From positions 110,291 through 174,290 of the forward strand of contig JAPZRF010000002.1 of NCBI GenBank assembly GCA_027531145.1: DNA of 64,000 bases, read 5' to 3'. The stretch is from Brevundimonas sp. (GTDB lineage Bacteria; Pseudomonadota; Alphaproteobacteria; Caulobacterales; Caulobacteraceae). Made by a program: the position numbers and the translations under genes. This document shows positions 1-9,676 of this stretch, one piece after another (the stretch's first letter is position 1; each line of letters starts with the position of its first letter). The notes beneath the pieces are model-generated. The model was not told the DNA's origin. It did not search any database and saw only the letters and a list, made by a program, of their open reading frames with translations.

Positions 1-44
1 CGACGCCGGGGCCTTTGTTCTTGGCCCGGCGCGGCGCTCCCCCG

Positions 45-368
45 TCACTCGACGACGGTGAAGCGCCGGCTGTCGAACACGCGCAGGGTCTGGGCCAGGT
101 CGCGGCCGCGCTTCAGCACCTGGCCGCCCTCGCCGATCACCGCCCACTGCCCCTGACGCGCCTGCAGCGCCGGGCGCTTCTCGATCCGGTAGGCCGGGGC
201 GTCGCCGGCGCGGCGAAAGACGGCGAACTCGGCCAGGTCGCGATGGCCGGCGATGGCGTAGTCGCGCCACTCGCCCTGGGCCACCATCCGCCCATAGACC
301 CGCAGGATCTGGTCCAGCTCGCGCCGGTCGAAGAAGACCGGTCCCGAAGACAGGCCTTCCGCGCTCAC
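45..368 (-). CDS. DUF2794 family protein
   Basis: Small soluble protein of 107 residues with no signal peptide or membrane segment. The central stretch, LRVYGRMVAQGEWRDYAI, followed by a short beta-rich C-terminal half that ends near VFDSRRFTVVE, matches my memory of the alphaproteobacterial DUF2794 family, whose function is unknown. The GTG start at 368 is chosen because a GGAGGG ribosome-binding site lies about six bases upstream. The gene stands alone: its upstream neighbour on the same strand is the DegP-like protease, separated by about 250 bases that hold a strong hairpin. Nothing in the sequence suggests a reaction, so no function is assigned. Confidence 0.8.
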   Translation of the reverse strand: MSAEGLSSGPVFFDRRELDQILRVYGRMVAQGEWRDYAIAGHRDLAEFAVFRRAGDAPAYRIEKRPALQARQGQWAVIGEGGQVLKRGRDLAQTLRVFDSRRFTVVE

Positions 369-570
369 CGCCTGCCCTCCGACTGCGACATCCTGACCTT
401 CGGCGACATGAAATGGCCCTGATTCGGTCCTGACACAGCCTTGTCATGCGGCCACAAGGTTTTCGTCGGCTCGCCAGCGCCCGGAGCGGTTCCGGAACCT
501 GAACAGCCCCCCCAGCCCCCCGGGATCATTCCCTCAGGGGCGTCGGTGGGCCGATGTTTCCAGGCGACGC

Positions 571-610
571 GCCCGTCCGGCCCCCTCCCCCCCCTCCGGG
601 CCGGACGGGC
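571..610 (-). terminator. Hairpin downstream of the DegP-like gene
   Basis: A perfect 12-base inverted repeat (571-582 and 599-610, arms GCCCGTCCGGCC and its complement) encloses a 16-base pyrimidine-rich loop. It begins nine bases after the stop codon of the protease gene. No T-run follows, so this could be a transcript-end stabiliser rather than a classical terminator. The rest of the 369-570 gap shows no gene. Confidence 0.6.
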
Positions 611-619
611 GTATCGCAT

Positions 620-1978
<1,359 letters not shown>

Positions 1979-2136
1979 CGTGACTCCTCGGGCGCGGTGC
2001 ATACGGCGCACCCGGATCAGACGCCGGGCCGCGGCGAAAGTCGAGGGGGAGTCGGTAGGGGTGGGGGCAGGCGTCAGGAAGCACCGCAGCTGTGGTGCCC
2101 TCTGCCGGCCCTTGCCCTACCGCCTACCCCAACCGC

Positions 2137-3348
<1,212 letters not shown>

Positions 3349-3380
3349 GTCGTGTCTCCCGTATCGCTGCGCCCGGTTTA

Positions 3381-3509
3381 GAGCCTGATCGGTCGAGGCG
3401 AAACCACTTTGCGATTCCGCCGATGCCATGCTCCAGGCTCTCGTTTGAAACCGGACCAGAATCCGAACCGTGCTGGACGGCGACCAACTCGACCGGTTTC
3501 GGCCTAGGC
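3381..3509. repeat. Intergenic element, copy 1 (related copy at 23778)
   Basis: This stretch of about 130 bases is recognisably similar to 23778-23905 in the same orientation. Shared blocks in the same order are GAGCCTGATC, TTCCGCCGATGCC, TTGAAAC-GGACC and a CGACCGGTTTC-like end. It ends about 30 bases upstream of the gcdH start. It has no convincing coding capacity. It could be a dispersed repeat or a shared leader sequence. Confidence 0.6.
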
Positions 3510-3564
3510 GCTTTTGTTGTCTGCGGGTAGGCGGCGCTGCGCCGCATGGGCTATAACCGGGTCC

Positions 3565-3831
3565 ATGCGCAAGACACTGGATCAACTGTTCCTGGAGCAC
3601 CCCCGTGAGGTCGGGGAAAGCTACGGCCACCACCTGCTGGCCGCCTCGGCCTACGGGTTCCGCCTGCTCGGTGCCGCCGGTGCCGCCTTCGTGCATGCGG
3701 TCGTGCCCGGGCTGATGAAGACCACTGCCTCTGACCGGGTCTGCGCCATGGCCGACGAACTGCGCGGCCGCAAGCAGACCATGCTGGAGACCCGCTGCGC
3801 CCGCGAAGGGGCCCAAGACCCGGGGCTGTAG
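3565..3831 (+). CDS. DUF6356-like small membrane protein
   Basis: An 88-residue protein opening [20 protein letters not shown], followed by one hydrophobic segment of about 25 residues ([21 protein letters not shown]) and a basic tail. The HP-x-x-VGESYxxH pattern is what I recall for DUF6356, a family of unknown function in alphaproteobacteria. The start at 3565 is chosen because it begins at the conserved N-terminus; upstream in-frame codons look non-coding. It is convergent with grpE across a repeat-rich gap, and no operon partner is visible. Confidence 0.7.
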   Translation: MRKTLDQLFLEHPREVGESYGHHLLAASAYGFRLLGAAGAAFVHAVVPGLMKTTASDRVCAMADELRGRKQTMLETRCAREGAQDPGL

Positions 3832-3845
3832 GGCGGGCTCGGGCC

Positions 3846-4029
3846 CCTCCACCTCGGAGCCTTCCTCGGGTTCGCCTTCGGCGAGGGCCGCCCCCCCACT
3901 GCGTGGGAAGGAAGGGCGTTATCCTCCCCATGAAACGGGCAGGGGGTTCGCTGGCGAAGCCGGCGCGACGGGGGGCTGGCTCGCTGAGTTCAAGGGATCA
4001 CAGCGGGCACAGCGAGGTCACAGCGACCA
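3846..4029. repeat. Composite intergenic repeat, copy A
   Basis: Two blocks occur here. The first (3846-3893) is a hairpin unit with a CTCGGGTTCGCCTTCGGCGAG core. The second (3988-4029) is a 42-base unit of CACAGCG repeats starting GTTCAAGGGATCACAGCG. Both recur at 7322-7438; the 42-base block is inverted there, with only two mismatches. A partial version lies at 9552-9651. It fills the convergent gap between the DUF6356 gene and grpE. Confidence 0.8.
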
Positions 4030-4063
4030 GCACGGTGCCCGGCTTCCAGCCCGAAACCCGCCT

Positions 4064-4690
4064 CTAGCGCTTTGTGCGCGCTCCGGCGGCGGCGTAGGCG
4101 GCGTTCGCGGCACCCCGGGTCCCCGCGTCGGGGGTCGGGACGGAGCCCTTGGCCGCCACCACCACCATGGCCGGCCGCACGGTGCGCCCGAACAGGACAT
4201 AGCCGGGTTGCAGCGTCTGGATCACCTGGCCGGCGGCCACCGTCTCCGACGGCTGCTCCATCATCGCCTGGTGCTGGTGCGGGTCGAACGCGGTGCCGGC
4301 CTCGGGTGCCACGCGCGTCAGCCCATTGCCCTCGAACGCCGTCAGCAGCGCCTTGCGGGTCATCTCCAGCCCGGTGACGAGCCCGGCGGCCGGGCCCTCG
4401 GACTCCGCCGGGGCCGCCTGCAGGGCGCGCTCGAGGTTGTCGGCCACCCCCAGCAGGTCCCTGGCGAAACGCTGGATTGCGTAGGCCCGGGCGTCGTTCA
4501 TCTGGGTCTCGGTGCGCTTGCGCACATTCTCGGCCTCGGCCGCGGCGCGCAGGGCCCGGTCGCGCCAGGCGTCGCGCTCGGCGATGACCTGGTCCAGCGG
4601 TGCCAGGTCGCCGTCCGCCGGGGGCAGGGCGGTCTCGCCGTCCTCCTCAAGGCCGGTCAGGGTGTCGTCGTCTCGGGGCGTGTCGCTCAC
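4064..4690 (-). CDS. grpE: GrpE nucleotide exchange factor
   Basis: Cofactor of DnaK that promotes ADP release in the heat-shock chaperone cycle. The 208-residue protein has an acidic N-terminal tail, a long helix ([20 protein letters not shown], then AENVRKRTE) typical of the GrpE dimer, and the C-terminal beta domain with [10 protein letters not shown] and [17 protein letters not shown]. The GTG start at 4690 forms a GTGA overlap with the hrcA stop, so translation is probably coupled to hrcA. A much longer in-frame reading upstream is a shadow of hrcA. It is the last gene of the GNAT-hrcA-grpE operon. Most alphaproteobacteria keep dnaK-dnaJ elsewhere, and they are not in this window. Confidence 0.96.
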   Translation of the reverse strand: MSDTPRDDDTLTGLEEDGETALPPADGDLAPLDQVIAERDAWRDRALRAAAEAENVRKRTETQMNDARAYAIQRFARDLLGVADNLERALQAAPAESEGPAAGLVTGLEMTRKALLTAFEGNGLTRVAPEAGTAFDPHQHQAMMEQPSETVAAGQVIQTLQPGYVLFGRTVRPAMVVVAAKGSVPTPDAGTRGAANAAYAAAGARTKR

Positions 4691-5760
4691 GTGTCGTTTC
4701 CGTCCAGGATCCGGCCCAGCACCCGGGCGGTATAGTCCACCAGCGGGATGATCCGGGCATAGTTGAGTCGGGCGGGGCCGATCACGCCGATGGCGCCCAG
4801 CACCCGCTGCCGGCCGCTCATATAGGGCGCCGCAACCACGGCGGAACCCGACAGCGAGAAAAGCCGCGTCTCGGCGCCGATGAAGATGCGCACCCCCTCG
4901 GCTTCGGCCACCCCGTCGAGCAGGCCGATCAGCTGGGCCTTCTGCTCGAGGTCCTCCATCAGGCCGCGCACCCGCTCGAGATCCTCCAGCGCCTCGCGGT
5001 CCTGCAGCAGATTGGCCCGGCCGCGCACGATCAGGGCCCGCTCGCGCTCGGCCCCGCCGGCCCAGGCGGCCAGCCCGTCCTCGACCAGCCGCGCCGCGGC
5101 CGTGTCCAGTTCCCGCCGCGCCCGCTCCAGCTCTGCGGTCATCTCGGCCCGGGCCTCGGCCAGCGGCCGACCCTTGAGGCGGGCGTTGAGGAAGTTGGAG
5201 GCCTCGCGAAGGGTCGAGGGGGTGACGCCGGCCGACAGCCGCATCAGCCGATTCTCCACCGTACCGTCCTCGGCCACCAGCACCGCCAGCGCCTCGTCGA
5301 CGCCAAGCGGCACGAACTCCACGTGCTTGACCCCGGAGGCCCGCACCGGGGCGGCGACGATGCCGGCCCCTCCGGCCAGGCCCGAGAGCAGGACCGAGGC
5401 CTCGTCCAGCGCCTCCTCGAACGACCGCCCGCGGCCCGCCAGCCGGCCCTCGATCTCGCGCCGCTCCTCCTCGGTGAGGTCGCCGATCTCCAGCAGGCCG
5501 TCGACGAACAGGCGCAGGCCGGCATGGGTCGGCACCCGGCCCGCCGAGGTGTGCGGCGAGGCCAGCAGGCCGGCCATGGTCAGGTCCTGCATGGTGTTGC
5601 GGATCGAGGCCGGCGAAAGGGCCAGGCCGCCGCGCGACACGGTGCGCGACCCGACCGGTTCCCCAGTCTCCAGATGAGTCTCGACGATGCGCCGCAGGAT
5701 GTCCCGCGCCCGGGCGTCCAGATCGGTCAGGGAGGCCCCGCCGGACAGCAGCATGCTCAT
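4687..5760 (-). CDS. hrcA: HrcA heat-inducible transcription repressor
   Basis: Repressor that binds CIRCE operators in front of groESL and other chaperone genes and needs GroEL for activity. The 357-residue protein has the N-terminal winged helix ([20 protein letters not shown], then GSRTVSR and [12 protein letters not shown]) and a C-terminal GAF-like effector domain including [17 protein letters not shown] and [14 protein letters not shown]. Length is usual. The ATG at 5760 overlaps the stop of the upstream GNAT gene by four bases (ATGA), and its own stop overlaps the grpE start. I see no CIRCE sequence upstream of this operon, so HrcA probably acts on targets outside the window. Confidence 0.97.
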   Translation of the reverse strand: MSMLLSGGASLTDLDARARDILRRIVETHLETGEPVGSRTVSRGGLALSPASIRNTMQDLTMAGLLASPHTSAGRVPTHAGLRLFVDGLLEIGDLTEEERREIEGRLAGRGRSFEEALDEASVLLSGLAGGAGIVAAPVRASGVKHVEFVPLGVDEALAVLVAEDGTVENRLMRLSAGVTPSTLREASNFLNARLKGRPLAEARAEMTAELERARRELDTAAARLVEDGLAAWAGGAERERALIVRGRANLLQDREALEDLERVRGLMEDLEQKAQLIGLLDGVAEAEGVRIFIGAETRLFSLSGSAVVAAPYMSGRQRVLGAIGVIGPARLNYARIIPLVDYTARVLGRILDGNDT

Positions 5761-6311
5761 GCCACCGACGCCCTGCTGGCGGCCCAGTCGGCCCGGTCCA
5801 GCCGGTGCACCAGACAGTCGTTCTCGTCATTGAACAGTCGCCGCTCCGCCGGCCGGAAGCCCAGCCGCCGGTAGAAGCGGTGGGCGTCGACATTCGAGGT
5901 CAGCGGGTCGATCAGCACCGCCTGCACCTCCGGCCGGGCGAAACAGGCGTCGAGCGCCCGGGTCATCATGCGCGTACCGTAGCCGCGACCCAAGGCATCG
6001 GCCTCGCCGATCCAGATGTCCAGCGCCCGGAAGCCATCGCCGATCGGGGCCCAGTAGCCGTAGGGCTCGCGCGCCGGGTCGATGTCCAGCATGGCCCCGA
6101 TCGGCCGGCCATCGACCTCGGCGATGAGATAGCGGAAGATGTCCGACTGGTCCGCCAGCTCCGCGGACAGGTCGTCGCCCTTCGAGGCGCTGGTCGCCTC
6201 CGGGTCGTCGGTGACGCAGGCGATCACGTGCGGCTCCTCATCCCAAGCCGCCAGCAGGCCGGCGTCGTCGGGCGTGGCGGGGCGGAGCGTCAGGTGATCG
6301 GCGGCGCGCAT
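5757..6311 (-). CDS. GNAT N-acetyltransferase, AAC(6')-like
   Basis: Acetyl-CoA dependent acetyltransferase of 184 residues. The acetyl-CoA binding motif A is visible as [19 protein letters not shown], followed by [19 protein letters not shown] and [11 protein letters not shown]. That C-terminal half, with an acidic DIWIGE strand before it, resembles the aminoglycoside 6'-N-acetyltransferase and siderophore acyltransferase branch more than RimI-type enzymes. The substrate is not known. It is the first gene of a coupled operon with hrcA and grpE, an unusual partner for heat-shock genes. A candidate promoter lies 23-49 bases upstream. Confidence 0.85.
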   Translation of the reverse strand: MRAADHLTLRPATPDDAGLLAAWDEEPHVIACVTDDPEATSASKGDDLSAELADQSDIFRYLIAEVDGRPIGAMLDIDPAREPYGYWAPIGDGFRALDIWIGEADALGRGYGTRMMTRALDACFARPEVQAVLIDPLTSNVDAHRFYRRLGFRPAERRLFNDENDCLVHRLDRADWAASRASVA

Positions 6312-6333
6312 GTGGACGGATCCTTCCCCGATA

Positions 6334-6360
6334 GGATAAGCCCCTCAGCCCTTCCTTCAA
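6334..6360 (-). promoter_or_regulatory. Candidate housekeeping promoter of the GNAT-hrcA-grpE operon
   Basis: On the minus strand, TTGAAG (6360-6355) is followed after 13 bases by GCTTATCC (6341-6334). This fits the Caulobacter sigma-73 pattern (TTGAC-like -35, GCTAnAwC-like -10). It sits in the 66-base divergent gap to rph. The -35 region also reads CTTGAA, as heat-shock promoters do, but no CCCCAT-type -10 is present. Confidence 0.4.
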
Positions 6361-6377
6361 GACGACGCGAGACCTTC

Positions 6378-7094
6378 ATGCGCCCTTCCAACCGCGCCCC
6401 CGACCAGCTTCGCGTCGTGACGCTGGAGACCGGCGTTAACCGTCACGCCGAGGGCTCCTGCCTCGTCAGCTTCGGCCATACGAAGGTTCTGGTCACCGCC
6501 ACGGTCGAGGAGAGCCTGCCGGGCTGGCTGCGCGGCAAGGGCCAGGGCTGGGTCACGGCCGAGTACGGCATGCTGCCGCGCGCCACCCACACCCGCGGCC
6601 GGCGCGAGGCCGCGGCCGGCAAGCAGTCGGGCCGCACTCAGGAGATCCAGCGCCTGATCGGCCGCTCCCTGCGCGCCGTGGTCGACCTCAAGGCCCTCGG
6701 CGAGCGCCAGGTGGTGCTGGACTGCGACGTCCTCCAGGCCGACGGCGGCACCCGCACCGCGGCCATCACCGGGGCCTGGGTGGCCCTGGCCTCGGCCCTG
6801 CAGCACCTGCGCGACGAGGGGGTCATGACCGTCGACCCGATGCTCGACCAGGTCGCGGCGGTCTCCTGCGGCGTGTGCGCCGACGTCCCGGTGCTGGACC
6901 TCGACTATGAGGAGGACTCCTCCGCCGAGGCGGATTCCAACTTCGTGCTGACCGGCGCCGGCGACATCGTCGAGATCCAGGCCACCGGCGAGAAGCGCGG
7001 CTTCACCCGACCGGAGTTCGACCGCCTGTTCCAGCTGGCCGAAACCGGCTGCGCTGACCTGTTCGCCCTGCAAAGAGCCGCTCTGGGGCGGTAG
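6378..7094 (+). CDS. rph: Ribonuclease PH
   Basis: Phosphorolytic 3'-5' exoribonuclease that trims tRNA 3' ends. The 238-residue protein shows the family pattern throughout: [12 protein letters not shown] at the N-terminus, [20 protein letters not shown], the arginine-rich [20 protein letters not shown] segment, and [15 protein letters not shown] with the phosphate-binding region. Length is normal. The start at 6378 is the conserved N-terminus; readings further upstream overlap the divergent GNAT gene. It is divergent from GNAT-hrcA-grpE, a neighbourhood known in Caulobacter relatives. Confidence 0.97.
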   Translation: MRPSNRAPDQLRVVTLETGVNRHAEGSCLVSFGHTKVLVTATVEESLPGWLRGKGQGWVTAEYGMLPRATHTRGRREAAAGKQSGRTQEIQRLIGRSLRAVVDLKALGERQVVLDCDVLQADGGTRTAAITGAWVALASALQHLRDEGVMTVDPMLDQVAAVSCGVCADVPVLDLDYEEDSSAEADSNFVLTGAGDIVEIQATGEKRGFTRPEFDRLFQLAETGCADLFALQRAALGR

Positions 7095-7558
7095 CGTTTT
7101 CCCCTCTCCCCGAGCGGGAAAAGGTGGGGGCCGAAGGGCGACGGGTGAGGGGTGTCACCGTAGACGCGGGTCAGCCCGGGTCTGCGTCGCGGGTTCATCA
7201 CAGCGAGCATGGCGAAAGGCGCAGGAGACACCACGGTGTGGGGTCGGCTGACCCGCTGGAGCCTTTTCCTGTCGATGGCAGAAGGCAAGGCGCTGCGCGT
7301 GCCGCTGCACAGGCCCCGTCGTGGTCGCTGTGATCTCACTGTGCCCGCTGTGATCCCTTGAACCGCGGGGGTGGCCAGCCTCCCCCTCCACTGCGGAGAC
7401 TGTCCTCGGGCTTGCCTCCGGCGAGACCCGGGGGCGGTGGACGGGCGCAGCGACCGGACGGAGAAGCCGGGCCGCCGCCCGCCCCGCTAATCCTTTCTCA
7501 GCCCCGCTGCGGTAGATGGTCTTGACCGCCCTCCGGCGGGGGCAGACAACGGGACCCG
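7095..7558. repeat. Repeat-rich intergenic region, composite repeat copy B
   Basis: This 464-base gap has no convincing gene. It begins with a palindromic stretch just after rph (CCCTCTCCCCGAGCGGG and a following AAGGGCGACGGGTGAGGGG block). At 7322-7363 lies the 42-base CACAGCG unit, inverted relative to copy A at 3988, and at 7385-7438 the hairpin unit with a CCTCGGGCTTGCCTCCGGCG core. The last 120 bases should hold the phaZ promoter, but I cannot assign it. Confidence 0.75.
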
Positions 7559-8839
7559 ATGCTGTACGCCCTACATGAGCTCGCCTATCACTCGGCGACG
7601 CCGTTCCGGATCGGGGCCCAGTGGGCCCGCGACTTCTGGAGTCATCCGTTCAACCTCGCCTCGGAGACGGCCGTAGGCCGTACCGTCTACGCCTCGGCCG
7701 AGCTGTTCGAGAGCCTGACCCGGCGCTACGGCAAGCCGGCCTGGCGGCTGGACGCCATTCCGGTCGGCGAACGTACCGTGCGCACCACGGAACAGGTGAT
7801 CTGGGCCTCGCCCTGGTGCCGGCTGATCCGCTTCGCCCGTCACATCGGCGACCTGAAGCGCGCCGGCAAGCCGGCCAACGCCCCGGCGGTGCTGATCGTG
7901 GCCCCCCTGTCGGGCCACTACGCCACCCTGCTGCGCGGCACGGTCGAGACCTTCCTGCAGGACCACGACGTCTATATCACCGACTGGGCCAACGCCCGTC
8001 AGGTGCCGATGCTCGAAGGCCGCTTCGACTTGTTCGACTACATCGACCATGTCCGCATCATGCTGGCCGAGATCGGCCCGCGCGCCCACGTCATAGGAGT
8101 CTGCCAGCCCGGGCCGCCGGTGCTGGCCGCCGCCGCCCTGATGGCCATGGACGGGGACCCGAACCGGCCGGCCTCGATGACCTTCATGGGCTCGCCGATC
8201 GACGCCCGCCTGTCGCCGACGGTGACCAACCAGCTGGCCGAGGCCCGGCCCTTCGCCTGGTTCCGGTCCAATACCATCCATACCGTACCCCTGCCCTACC
8301 CGGGCGTCGGGCGGCGGGTCTATCCGGGATTTGTCCAGCTCTACAGCTTCATGTCGATGAACGAGGAGCGCCATCGTGACGCCCACCACCGCTACTTTGA
8401 GCACCTCGTGCAGGGGGATGGGGACGGCGTCGAGAAGCACGCGAGCTTCTACGACGAATATCTGTCGGTGCTGGACCTGACCGAGGAGTTCTACCTGCAG
8501 ACCATCGACATCGTGTTCCAGCAGCACCTGCTGGCCCGCGGCCTGTTCAGCCACCGCGGCAGGCATGTCGAGCTCGACGCCATCACTGACATCGGCCTGA
8601 TGACGGTGGAGGGTGCCGAGGACGACATCTCCGGCGTCGGCCAGACCCAGGCCGCCCACGGGATCTGCCCCAACGTCCCCGACGCCCGCCGTGTGCTGCA
8701 CGTCCAGCCCGAAGTCGGCCACTACGGGGTCTTCAACGGCCGCCGCTTCCGCGAGGAGATCTATCCGCGGGTCACAGCCTTCATCGCCGACAATGAGCGT
8801 CTGAGTGCGGTTCCGGGACGGCCAGCGACTGCAGCTTGA
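7559..8839 (+). CDS. phaZ: Intracellular polyhydroxyalkanoate depolymerase
   Basis: Alpha/beta hydrolase that mobilises cytoplasmic PHB granules during carbon starvation. The 426-residue protein starts MLYALHELAYHSATPFR, matches the intracellular PhaZ family along its length, and has a Cys rather than Ser nucleophile in the elbow GVCQPGPP (Cys about 182), as known for that family. Other family features are TDWANARQVP, LYSFMSMN and the C-terminal VEGAEDDISGVGQTQAAH with the catalytic Asp and QPEVGHYGVFNGRRF with the catalytic His. The 3' end overlaps the next gene by 35 bases in another frame, which suggests co-expression. Confidence 0.93.
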   Translation: MLYALHELAYHSATPFRIGAQWARDFWSHPFNLASETAVGRTVYASAELFESLTRRYGKPAWRLDAIPVGERTVRTTEQVIWASPWCRLIRFARHIGDLKRAGKPANAPAVLIVAPLSGHYATLLRGTVETFLQDHDVYITDWANARQVPMLEGRFDLFDYIDHVRIMLAEIGPRAHVIGVCQPGPPVLAAAALMAMDGDPNRPASMTFMGSPIDARLSPTVTNQLAEARPFAWFRSNTIHTVPLPYPGVGRRVYPGFVQLYSFMSMNEERHRDAHHRYFEHLVQGDGDGVEKHASFYDEYLSVLDLTEEFYLQTIDIVFQQHLLARGLFSHRGRHVELDAITDIGLMTVEGAEDDISGVGQTQAAHGICPNVPDARRVLHVQPEVGHYGVFNGRRFREEIYPRVTAFIADNERLSAVPGRPATAA

Positions 8840-9536
8840 ACACCCGGCGCGCGGCGGCCGCGCGCCCCTTTCGCTGCGCCTGTCGGTCAATCGCCGGGCC
8901 CGGCGCATCTCTGTGCGCATCGACGCCCGCACCGGCGAGGCCGTGGTGGTGGCGCCGACCGAGCGGGGCCTCGAACAGGCCGTGGCCTTCGCCGGGAGCC
9001 GCAGCCTCTGGATCGCCGAGCGGCTGAACGCCCGGGCTCCCGGCGTCGCCATGACCCCCGGCGCGACCTTGACGGTGCTGGGCGAGCCGACCCGGCTGGA
9101 GGCGACCGGCGGTGCCGGCGCGGCCCGGTTCGCGCGCGACGGGTCTCAACTGTTGATCCGTGCTGGCGGCGAGGGCGAGGCCTTCACCCGCCGGGTGCTG
9201 AACCTGCTGCGGGCCGAGGCGCGCTGCCACCTGAGCGCGCGCACCGCGGTCCATCTGCAGACCCTCGGCCTCGCCCCCGTCACGCTGTCGATCGGCGATC
9301 CAAAGAGCCGCTGGGGCTCCTGCACGCCGCGGCGGCGGAGCATCCGCTACTCCTGGCGCATCGTCATGGCCCCGCCGGCAGTGCTCGACTATCTGGCCGC
9401 CCACGAGGTCGCCCACCTCGTCCGCGCCGACCATAGTCCGGCCTTCTGGGCCGTGGTGTTCGACCTCGTCGGCGACCCGACACCCCACCGCCGCTGGCTC
9501 CGCGACCACGGCGCGACCCTGCACGCGGTGGGGTGA
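8805..9536 (+). CDS. YgjP/SprT-like zinc metallopeptidase
   Basis: A 243-residue protein of the DUF45/YgjP group. The zinc-binding motif is HEVAHLVRADHSPAFWAVV, with HExxH and a third His downstream, preceded by the family signature DPKSRWGSCTPRRRSIRYSW. A basic N-terminal beta region (NRRARRISVRID) is typical. No signal peptide is visible, so it acts in the cytoplasm; its substrate is unknown. The GTG start at 8805 directly follows an in-frame stop at 8802-8804, so no longer reading is possible. It overlaps the phaZ 3' end by 35 bases and lacks a clear ribosome-binding site, which fits translational coupling. Confidence 0.88.
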   Translation: MRFRDGQRLQLEHPARGGRAPLSLRLSVNRRARRISVRIDARTGEAVVVAPTERGLEQAVAFAGSRSLWIAERLNARAPGVAMTPGATLTVLGEPTRLEATGGAGAARFARDGSQLLIRAGGEGEAFTRRVLNLLRAEARCHLSARTAVHLQTLGLAPVTLSIGDPKSRWGSCTPRRRSIRYSWRIVMAPPAVLDYLAAHEVAHLVRADHSPAFWAVVFDLVGDPTPHRRWLRDHGATLHAVG

Positions 9537-9551
9537 GTACTCCAGCCCGCC

Positions 9552-9651
9552 CCTCCACCGCGGAGCCTGTCCTCGGGCTCGCCTTCGGCGAGACCCGGGG
9601 GCGGTCCCCCCTCCCCCTGCGGGCGAGGAACTGGTGGCCGCTGTGATCCCT
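9552..9651. repeat. Composite intergenic repeat, copy C (partial)
   Basis: The hairpin unit (9552-9604) is close to that at 7385, with a GGGCTCGCCTTCGGCGAGACC core that can fold around a UUC loop. Only about 14 bases of the 42-base CACAGCG unit remain (9638-9651, inverted orientation). It fills the convergent gap between the YgjP-like gene and the penicillin-binding protein gene. Confidence 0.75.
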
Positions 9652-9676
9652 GGATCCGGCTTGCGCGCCGGCCCCC

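Noticed and set aside
4064-5893. A 609-codon open frame covering grpE and running through hrcA
   Set aside because: Only the last 208 codons look like a protein (GrpE). The rest is a Gly/Arg/Ala-rich shadow of hrcA in another frame, as expected at this G+C.
6312-6377. CIRCE operator for HrcA autoregulation
   Set aside because: No TTAGCACTC inverted repeat is present upstream of the GNAT-hrcA-grpE operon; only a housekeeping-type promoter is seen.
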